The notes under the pieces are model-generated. The model searched no databases, had not been told where the DNA came from, and saw only the letters and a program-made list of their open reading frames with translations. Below, in pieces: positions 38,679 to 44,647 of a stretch of DNA of 44,647 nt. Numbering within the stretch: position 1 is the stretch's first letter; each line of letters starts with the position of its first letter. A program made the translations under genes and the position numbers. Source of the DNA: Paludibacteraceae bacterium (GTDB taxonomy: Bacteria; Bacteroidota; Bacteroidia; Bacteroidales; Paludibacteraceae); NCBI GenBank assembly GCA_017467185.1, contig JAFTSS010000058.1:1-44647 (forward strand), written 5' to 3'.

Positions 38679-38808
38679 TGAATAGGGAGCATGGAATGTT
38701 CCTTTGACCTCGAAGAGGTCGAATAAAAAACATTTCGTTACTAAAATAAAATATTAATATAGAATTGCAAGTCTTGTTACTTGCTACTCTTTACAAAAAA
38801 TCTGAAAT
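38655..38808. repeat. Heptameric tracts at the malQ 3' end and before the next gene
   Basis: GGGAATA, AGGAATA, GTGAATA and GGGAGCA units overlap the malQ stop codon. A small hairpin (GACCTCGAAGAGGTC) follows, then TTGTTAC/TTGCTAC/TCTTTAC units at about 38774-38795. All tracts keep the 7-base period. Confidence 0.75.
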
Positions 38809-39639
38809 ATGAAAAAATTTATTTTATCATTATTGGTTGTCTTTATGACAACAACTGTTATTTTTGCACAAGCTCAAAAAGAGAAAGAAGTAAAAAATTG
38901 GTTTGCTCAAATTGAAAAAACCGATAGTGATGCTAAAAAAACAGAATTGGCAAATCGTATCCAAAATGGAATGATTGATATTCTTATGGAAGCTGAAGAC
39001 CCCTTTTGGTATGATTTTCCAACATTGAAAAATGTGGGTAAAATATTATCAGACGATAATCAAATTCACATGTACACTTGGAATATTCTTTTGTCTGATG
39101 GTACACCTCAGTACTATGCACTTTTCCAACATTATGATTATGATGCTATTTATATTATGTCGCAAGGTAATGCAAGAATTCCTGCTACAAGTGGCTATGT
39201 GGCTGAAAAAGATTGGTATGGCGCATTGTATTATGAAATACATCCTATCAAATTTAAGGATAAAGAGATGTATATGGTGTTTGGCTTGATGACATCGACT
39301 AATGGCGAAACACAACATAAAGTGATTGATGTGATGTCTTTCTCAAAAAAAGCTGTTAAAATGGGGGCACCATCGTTCATTACTCCTTGGACTGGTAAGA
39401 AAAAACAACACCGTGTTGTGTTTGAATACGACAAAAATGCTCAAATGACTCTCGATTATAACAAGAAAAAGAAAACTATTACTTTTGACCACTTGGCTCC
39501 AATTCGTCAAACAGCTGATGGTAAAGATGTAATGGGTCCTGATATGTCGTATGATGCTTTAGTCTATAAAAAAGACCTATGGACGTATAAAGCTGATGTG
39601 AATGCTAAAAATAAAAAAGATAAAAAGAAAAAGAAATAA
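38809..39639 (+). CDS. Secreted hypothetical protein with lysine-rich tail
   Basis: I do not recognise a characterised family for this 276-residue protein. Residues 1-20 form a signal peptide (MKKFILSLLVVFMTTTVIFA) with likely signal peptidase I cleavage before QAQKEK, so it should be periplasmic or outer-membrane associated. A helical stretch (about 25-60) is followed by strand-rich sequence with many aromatic residues (WYDFPTLKNVGKIL, YYALFQHYDYDAIYIM, WYGALYYEIHPIKF). The last residues are a lysine run (KNKKDKKKKK). The gene lies between malQ and the DUF4301 gene, separated from both by repeat tracts, so context gives no role. Confidence 0.82.
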   Translation: MKKFILSLLVVFMTTTVIFAQAQKEKEVKNWFAQIEKTDSDAKKTELANRIQNGMIDILMEAEDPFWYDFPTLKNVGKILSDDNQIHMYTWNILLSDGTPQYYALFQHYDYDAIYIMSQGNARIPATSGYVAEKDWYGALYYEIHPIKFKDKEMYMVFGLMTSTNGETQHKVIDVMSFSKKAVKMGAPSFITPWTGKKKQHRVVFEYDKNAQMTLDYNKKKKTITFDHLAPIRQTADGKDVMGPDMSYDALVYKKDLWTYKADVNAKNKKDKKKKK

Positions 39640-39768
39640 AAAGTAACGAGTATTTTAGTAGCAAGTAACGAGAAGCAATATGCAGAAAGAATCCGTTATT
39701 CGTTACTAGAAATCTAACCAATCAGAGTGGCAAGTCTCGTTACTCGCTACTCGCTACTAATAATCTAA
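39640..39768. repeat. Heptameric tracts AAGTAAC/GAGTAGC and CTCGTTA/CTCGCTA
   Basis: Units of AGTAACG and AGTAGCA begin right after the stop codon, and inverted CTCGTTA, CTCGCTA, CTCGCTA units end just before the DUF4301 start. The GCAAGTCTCGTTACTCGCTA segment resembles the one at about 38768-38790 upstream of the previous gene. Confidence 0.8.
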
Positions 39769-39773
39769 TATAT

Positions 39774-41291
39774 ATGTTTACAACACAAGATGTACAACAA
39801 TTTGAGTCTATCGGTATTACTCTCGAAAAAGCCGAAACTCAAGTAAATGACCTCAAGAATGGTTATCCTTTCTTGAAAATCAAAGGCGCAGCAGCTATTG
39901 GTAATGGTGTTTTAGCTTTAGATGATAAAGAGCGTGAGCAACTTATCAAAGATTGGCGCGAATATTTGAAAGGTGAAGGCGAAATCATAAAGATGGTGCC
40001 TGCATCTGGTGCTGCAAGTCGTATGTTTAAGGACTTGTTCGAATTCGAAAACTCTGATGCTACAGAACCAAACAATGCTTATATTGAGAAATTCTTTATT
40101 GAACGTGAAAATTTTGCTTTCTACGATGCTCTCAATCGAGTTTGTATGGCTGTAGAGGGATTGTCTATACAAGAATTAGTTGATGCTAAACGCTATAAAG
40201 ATATTGTGCGTCTATTGCTTCATGCCGAAGGCCTTAACTATGGTTCTTTACCAAAAGGTTTGTTGCAATTCCACAAATATCCTCAATATGTGCGCACTGC
40301 GTTCGTAGAACATCTTGTCGAAGGTGCTCTCTACACAACTAATCGCAACAATGAGGTGAAAATTCACTTCACTGTATCGCCTGAGCACATCGAGTTCTTC
40401 AAACAACATCTCATGAGCGAACTTCCTCGTTATGAAGATTTGTTCAAAGTGCGTTATCACGTAACTTTCTCTATTCAAAAACCTTCGACCGATACTCTCG
40501 CTGTTGGTCTTGATGGTATGCCTTTCCGCAACGAAGATGGTTCTATCCTCTTCCGTCCAGGTGGTCATGGTGCTCTTATCGAGAATCTTAACGACCTTGA
40601 TGGCGATGTTATCTTTATTAAAAATATTGACAACGTTGTGCCTGATCGTCTAAAACAAGCAACTATCGACTACAAACAAGTTATTGCTGGTCTTTTAGTA
40701 CGTGTTCAACGTCAGATTTTTGAATTCTTGAACGAACTCGAAGGTGAAGTGTCTGATGAACGTCTTGCTGTTATGTTGACATACGCAGAACAAGTATTGT
40801 GTATCGGTTCTGATGAGGCTAAGAATATGTCTTCGCTTGATTTGAAAGAATACCTTCGCAACAAATTCAATCGTCCTATTCGTATTTGCGGTATGGTTAA
40901 GAATGAAGGTGAACCTGGTGGTGGTCCTTATCTCACTTATAATAGCGACGGAACTACTTCGCCTCAAATTCTCGAAAGTTCACAAATCGACAAAAACAAC
41001 CAAGAAGCTGTCGATTGCATGAAAAATTCGACTCACTTCAATCCTGTTGACTTGGTTTGTGCTGTGCGCAACTACAAAGGCGAGAAATTCAACCTTCTTA
41101 ATTATGTTGACCCTAAAACAGGTTTCATATCTATGAAATCTAAAAATGGTATCGACATCAAGGTGTTAGAACTTCCTGGTTTGTGGAATGGTGCTATGAG
41201 CGATTGGAATACTATCTTCGTAGAAGTACCTATCGAAACATTCAATCCAGTGAAATCTGTTAACGACTTACTTCGTGATCAACATAGATAA
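39774..41291 (+). CDS. DUF4301 family protein
   Basis: This 505-residue cytoplasmic protein matches DUF4301, a Bacteroidetes family of unknown function. Recognisable conserved segments are MVPASGAASRMFKDLFEFEN (about residues 75-94), LPKGLLQFHKYP, FRPGGHGALIENLNDLDGD, VRICGMVKNEGEPGGGP-like sequence, and a C-terminal GLWNGAMSDWNTIFVEVP. The GxGAASRMF and GGHGAL segments hint at nucleotide or sugar-phosphate binding, but that is a guess. It overlaps the comEC start by 17 bases, so the two are translationally coupled here. Confidence 0.9.
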   Translation: MFTTQDVQQFESIGITLEKAETQVNDLKNGYPFLKIKGAAAIGNGVLALDDKEREQLIKDWREYLKGEGEIIKMVPASGAASRMFKDLFEFENSDATEPNNAYIEKFFIERENFAFYDALNRVCMAVEGLSIQELVDAKRYKDIVRLLLHAEGLNYGSLPKGLLQFHKYPQYVRTAFVEHLVEGALYTTNRNNEVKIHFTVSPEHIEFFKQHLMSELPRYEDLFKVRYHVTFSIQKPSTDTLAVGLDGMPFRNEDGSILFRPGGHGALIENLNDLDGDVIFIKNIDNVVPDRLKQATIDYKQVIAGLLVRVQRQIFEFLNELEGEVSDERLAVMLTYAEQVLCIGSDEAKNMSSLDLKEYLRNKFNRPIRICGMVKNEGEPGGGPYLTYNSDGTTSPQILESSQIDKNNQEAVDCMKNSTHFNPVDLVCAVRNYKGEKFNLLNYVDPKTGFISMKSKNGIDIKVLELPGLWNGAMSDWNTIFVEVPIETFNPVKSVNDLLRDQHR

Positions 41292-43344
41292 ATCTTTTCG
41301 ATGGGTATCTAAAAATTATTTTGATACTATATTCGCACGGCTATTCTTGCTTATTTCGTTAGGCATCATTGTGGCTGAATACTCAGCACTTGCTACTAAC
41401 TTTTTCTTTATTTCGATAGTCGTAGGTTTGTCTTTTATGATATTTTCCACTTTCCGAGTTAATCAACTTGGAAGGTGGATTTTTATTTTCTCTTGGTCAC
41501 TATTTATTTTTGGAGCGGGCGGTTGGCTGTTGCGACAAAAACAGATGCCCGAAGTTGATGAACTATCTCATGCTGCCCATTCTTATATTGTCGAATTAAA
41601 AACTATTCCTATTGACAAGGACAATTATTACCGAGCCGAAGCCGAAATCATTTATGCCAATGATTCTATTGCACAACGTGTAGTGGGGCATAATCTATTG
41701 TTGAATATTTACTCCGATTCTTTAAAACCTAAATTATGCGATAGATTTTTGATATATACCAGAATAAATCGTCCGACCGATAATGGACTTAATGGTTTCG
41801 ACTATGGCAAATATCTTGCTCGCAACGGATTATGTGGCGTAAGTTATGTCTATAGCGATAATATCAAATATCTATCTACAGAGACTCCATCGAATCTAAT
41901 GCAACACACCTATCTCCTTCGAGATAAACTAATAAAACGATTTGAGTCAATTGGTCTGAAGGGTAGTCAGTTAGCCATAATTTCGGCCATCACGTTGGGC
42001 GAAAAAGGTCTGTTAGCAAATGATGTAAAAGATAATTTTTCTGCTGCAGGAGTATCTCATATATTAGTGGTCAGCGGCATGCATGTAGGATTTTTATTCC
42101 TATTGATAGTGTGGCTAATGCGCAAAACTCCTCATCATCGTCGTGGGTTAGTTGTGTTTTTGGGCTTAACGCTATTATGGGCATACGCATTATTGACTGG
42201 ACTTGCCCCTTCTGTCATACGTGCAACGTTTATGTTCTCTATGATGCTATTGTTTAACCTGTTGGGCGAAAAATATCGGGTTAAACACGCATTAGCTCTT
42301 TCTGCCACAATACTTATTCTTGTCAATCCCAATACACTTTTCAACGTAGGTTTTCAACTAAGTTATTTGGCTGTTTGTGGCATCGTATATTTCTATCCTT
42401 TACTTTATAATCGAATTAAAACTCTCAAAAATAGCCTATTAAAGTGGATATTACAAGCTGTCGCTGTAACCATTTCTGCACAAATCCTCACACTACCAAT
42501 TGTAATATACAATTTCCACCAATTCCCGGTCTATTTCATCTTATCTAATCTTTTTGTCTCTGCCTTTGCTCCATTCCTTTTTCTTGGTGGAATTGCTTTA
42601 TTACCATTGAGTTATATTCCTTATTTAGGCGTTGGTGCTGGATGGTTAATGAATTATGTGGTGATGATATTTGAATATACAATCAACCTAATTGTAGCCA
42701 TTCCATTTTCAACCTTAAAAGTCTATCTATCTCTTTTCGAAGCGTTATGTCTCTATTTTGTTATATTTTGTGGCATCAATTGGATAGAGTTACGTAACGT
42801 CTTTGCTGAGCGATTTAAGGCACCATTATATTTCTTGTTATCAGTACTTTTATTTGCGCTAATAGTGTTTATAAATGACTTGTATTATTCTAAAAAACAA
42901 TGCCTTATTATTCCCGAAACCAATAGACTGATAGTGAATGTATTCAATCATAATGAGAATATTTTGTTCACAAATCATCCCTACTTTGCCACTGAACGAC
43001 TTGAGCACACTTGGCTTAAATATTCGTGTTCTGAGCCAACTATCGTTACTGATACAGCCCTTATTGCTAACTCATTTACATTCGATGACGAGTCTTATCT
43101 CATTCTTCGTGACAATATATTTCGTTATCGCCAAAACAATGGACAACCTCTTGAAATAGATAATCTTATAATCGACCGTGGAGTATATCCATCCGAACGT
43201 CTATTCACTGAATTTATCACACCTAAAAGGGTAGTCCTCACCGCTGGAGTATGGCATGGTTACCTTCCAAAATACAAAGCCCTCCTCCAATCTCACAACA
43301 TCCCTTACCACATCATCTCTGAAGATGGCGCATTCATAAAGTAG
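41275..43344 (+). CDS. comEC: ComEC/Rec2 family DNA-uptake channel protein
   Basis: ComEC forms the inner-membrane channel that brings single-stranded DNA into the cell during transformation. The 689-residue product has an N-terminal DUF4131-like region with membrane helices (about 20-70), then the competence domain with GEKGLLANDVKDNFSAAGVS, HILVVSGMHVGFLF and many helices (about 220-510). The C-terminal 150 residues have a strand pattern reminiscent of the ComEC metallo-beta-lactamase domain but no HxHxDH motif. The GTG start at 41275 lies inside the DUF4301 gene (17-base overlap); no in-frame ATG is available nearby. comF is present elsewhere in the window. Confidence 0.9.
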   Translation: MINIDKSFRWVSKNYFDTIFARLFLLISLGIIVAEYSALATNFFFISIVVGLSFMIFSTFRVNQLGRWIFIFSWSLFIFGAGGWLLRQKQMPEVDELSHAAHSYIVELKTIPIDKDNYYRAEAEIIYANDSIAQRVVGHNLLLNIYSDSLKPKLCDRFLIYTRINRPTDNGLNGFDYGKYLARNGLCGVSYVYSDNIKYLSTETPSNLMQHTYLLRDKLIKRFESIGLKGSQLAIISAITLGEKGLLANDVKDNFSAAGVSHILVVSGMHVGFLFLLIVWLMRKTPHHRRGLVVFLGLTLLWAYALLTGLAPSVIRATFMFSMMLLFNLLGEKYRVKHALALSATILILVNPNTLFNVGFQLSYLAVCGIVYFYPLLYNRIKTLKNSLLKWILQAVAVTISAQILTLPIVIYNFHQFPVYFILSNLFVSAFAPFLFLGGIALLPLSYIPYLGVGAGWLMNYVVMIFEYTINLIVAIPFSTLKVYLSLFEALCLYFVIFCGINWIELRNVFAERFKAPLYFLLSVLLFALIVFINDLYYSKKQCLIIPETNRLIVNVFNHNENILFTNHPYFATERLEHTWLKYSCSEPTIVTDTALIANSFTFDDESYLILRDNIFRYRQNNGQPLEIDNLIIDRGVYPSERLFTEFITPKRVVLTAGVWHGYLPKYKALLQSHNIPYHIISEDGAFIK

Positions 43345-43365
43345 GGACATACGGCTTATGCGTCC
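43341..43365. repeat. Degenerate REP-like palindrome
   Basis: GTAGGGACATACGGCTTATGCGTCC resembles, with mismatches, the GGAC...GTCC palindromes at 560-579 and 6399-6418. It overlaps the comEC stop codon. Confidence 0.5.
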
Positions 43366-43666
43366 ATTTTTATAATTATTCAATATTCTCCCCCCCCCTG
43401 TATTAGGGGGAGTGGTCGAAGACAGAGGTGGTATTAAATCAAAAAAAATCTTACAAATATTGCAATCAATTTATGCAATTTGTGGGCTACCAATAAAAGC
43501 AGAGCCAAGTTCATTTGAGCTATATTGAACGAATGTAGAGGTTCAAAATAATCACAGAATAAAACCATTATAAAAAATATTTTTTGTGCGAATGATTGTT
43601 TTGTGAATTTATTTTTGTAATTTTGCATATTATTTGTTATTTTATGTAGTATTTTAGAGTGTTTTT
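43345..43666. other. 322-base region upstream of the MNT-HEPN pair
   Basis: It contains the REP-like remnant, a hairpin of CTCCCCC with GGGGGAG (43388-43412) that includes a run of nine C residues, an AT-rich stretch without coding potential, and the MNT gene promoter. The C-run hairpin lacks a T tail. Confidence 0.6.
43596..43625 (+). promoter_or_regulatory. Predicted promoter of the MNT-HEPN operon
   Basis: TTG (43596-43598) and TAATTTTG (43618-43625) are 19 bases apart. The leader to the ATG at 43667 is about 35 bases. Confidence 0.62.
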
Positions 43667-43981
43667 ATGCAGAGAACTAAAATTATAGAACAGATACGAA
43701 ATATAATTAGGCGGGTTGCACCTTCTGCTAAAACTATTTTATATGGTTCAGAGGCAAGAGGTGAAGCTCGTGAAGATAGTGATATTGATTTATTGATATT
43801 GCTTGATGGCGATAAAATGACATTAAAGCAGGAAGATGAAATAACAGAACCATTGTATGAATTAGAAATACAAACAGGAGTTTCCATAAGTCCTATAGTA
43901 ATGTTGAGAAAGCAATGGGAAAATCGTCCATTTCAAACGCCATTTTCTATTAATATAGCAAATGAAGGAATTGTTTTATGA
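43667..43981 (+). CDS. MNT-type nucleotidyltransferase, probable antitoxin
   Basis: This 104-residue minimal nucleotidyltransferase has the GSX10DXD signature: G27-S28 in LYGSEARGEARE and D39/D41 in DSDIDLL. This is the motif of MntA antitoxins, which AMPylate HEPN toxins. The stop codon overlaps the start of the HEPN gene by four bases (ATGA), the usual MNT-HEPN layout, with the antitoxin first. It has its own promoter. Composition is AT-rich compared with comEC upstream, compatible with a mobile toxin-antitoxin module. Confidence 0.88.
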   Translation: MQRTKIIEQIRNIIRRVAPSAKTILYGSEARGEAREDSDIDLLILLDGDKMTLKQEDEITEPLYELEIQTGVSISPIVMLRKQWENRPFQTPFSINIANEGIVL

Positions 43982-44379
43982 AAGAAGAATTATCAGAAGA
44001 AAGTCGTTTGTCTTTAGTGAATTATCGTCTTGATAGGGCAAATGAAACAATGAAAGAAGCGGAATTATTAAAGACAGAGGGCTTTTATAATGCAGCCGTA
44101 AATAGGTTATATTATGCTTGTTATTATGCTGTTGTGGCATTATTGTTAAAAAATAATATTCAAGCGCAAACACATGGTGGTGTAAAAACTATGTTTGGTA
44201 TGCACTTTGTAGCAAATGGGAAAATCTCTATTAAGATAGGACGAATATTTGCTACATTATTTGAAAAACGACATAGTGGTGATTATGATGATTTTATATA
44301 TTACGATAGTGATATGGTAGATGAGTTATATTTACAAGCCGAAATGTTTATTAAAGAAATAACAAATATTATAAAATAA
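43978..44379 (+). CDS. HEPN domain protein (UPF0332-like), partner of the MNT protein
   Basis: This 133-residue helical protein matches the HEPN/UPF0332 group: YNAAVNRLYYACYYAVVALL (about residues 37-56), THGGVKTMFGMHFV, and LFEKRHSGDYDDF near the end. HEPN partners of MNT proteins are often RNases, but the canonical RX4-6H catalytic motif is not visible here, so toxicity cannot be assumed. It overlaps the MNT gene by four bases and is followed by a hairpin terminator about 100 bases downstream. Confidence 0.88.
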   Translation: MKEELSEESRLSLVNYRLDRANETMKEAELLKTEGFYNAAVNRLYYACYYAVVALLLKNNIQAQTHGGVKTMFGMHFVANGKISIKIGRIFATLFEKRHSGDYDDFIYYDSDMVDELYLQAEMFIKEITNIIK

Positions 44380-44647
44380 CGTTAGTTCGATATGAGAATC
44401 CGCATGGTATCCGTGTTATCTGGGCGTTCCGAGTGTAATAAAAGTTATATTGAATTCACGTTATATTATATAACCCACACAAACTGACTATCTTCACATA
44501 GTCAGTTTTTTTATGTAAATTCAAAATCGAAGTGCAAAATTTTTAGATTTATATTGACGCCAGTCAATCAAACTTTGAAAAAACCCGCGGGTTTGCCAAG
44601 CGGCTGGGGGCGCGCAGCCCCCAAAGAGCGTAAAATGTAGAGTTAAT
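44380..44647. other. Intergenic end of window with GC-rich palindromes
   Basis: After about 100 bases without recognisable content comes the terminator, then a sharp change to GC-rich sequence. The palindrome AAACCCGCGGGTTT (44581-44594) and a GGGGGC/GCCCCC hairpin (44606-44622) sit close together. No RNA gene could be recognised; the feature may continue beyond the window. Confidence 0.55.
44483..44512 (+). terminator. Rho-independent terminator after the MNT-HEPN operon
   Basis: ACTGACTAT pairs perfectly with ATAGTCAGT around CTTCAC, followed by seven T residues. Confidence 0.92.

Noticed and set aside
44387-44460. tRNA or other RNA gene after the HEPN gene
   Set aside because: No cloverleaf, CCA end or T-loop consensus could be found.

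Overview
The window looks like a chromosomal segment of a Bacteroidota bacterium, most likely order Bacteroidales. Start codons lack Shine-Dalgarno sequences. Many genes are preceded by the Bacteroidota promoter pattern (a -33 TTTG/TTG, about 18-21 bases, then TAnnTTTG). The gene content also fits: OmpA/PorE-like protein, DUF4290, DUF4301, HsdR-N orphan nuclease, BspA-type LRR protein, starch-binding GH77 MalQ, B12-dependent NrdJ, OPT transporter and a short ComEC. Genus cannot be fixed from the sequence. No rRNA, tRNA, CRISPR array, transposase or phage gene was seen.

Layout. 0-2.7 kb: ruvX and an EFR1 ferredoxin/flavodoxin protein on the minus strand, then gmk-nadD on plus. 2.8-4.3 kb: a very AT-rich islet with a BspA-like secreted LRR protein and a small unknown protein. 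4.3-8.7 kb (minus): Na+/solute symporter, PorE-like OmpA protein and an acylglycerophosphate acyltransferase. 8.9-14.3 kb (plus): transketolase, a WYL-less WCX-type regulator, and an M13 metallopeptidase lipoprotein. 14.3-23.5 kb (minus): GNAT-like protein, rpe, comF, trmN6, tadA, ktrA, ktrB, HsdR-N protein, DUF4290 and tsaB. 23.7-29.8 kb (plus): ECF sigma factor, HD hydrolase, acyl-ACP thioesterase, dnaB and an OPT transporter. 29.9-32.8 kb (minus): choloylglycine hydrolase-like enzyme, def and yicC. 33.3-44.4 kb (plus): nrdJ, malQ, a secreted unknown, DUF4301, comEC and an MNT-HEPN pair.

Most genes are housekeeping: nucleotide metabolism (gmk, nadD, nrdJ), tRNA modification (tsaB, tadA, trmN6), replication and recombination (dnaB, ruvX), central carbon (tkt, rpe, malQ), K+ uptake (ktrAB) and envelope. 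The unusual content lies between and inside the genes. (1) At more than 20 loci there are degenerate tandem arrays with a strict 7-base period. Several run into coding sequence: one is an in-frame insertion of about 32 residues in trmN6, others form the OmpA-protein signal peptide, both ends of NadD, and tails of RuvX, the HsdR-N protein and MalQ. (2) A family of four elements bounded by inverted TTAACATAAGTACA-type ends lies directly upstream of four genes, with an outward-facing promoter-like motif in the ends. (3) A second inverted family (AGACAGAATRACAT) occurs twice, once as a hairpin in the predicted dnaB leader. (4) REP-like GGAC...GTCC palindromes occur, one of them translated within the OmpA-protein gene. 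(5) Gene order suggests that an inversion of about 30 kb split the usual yicC-gmk-nadD cluster.
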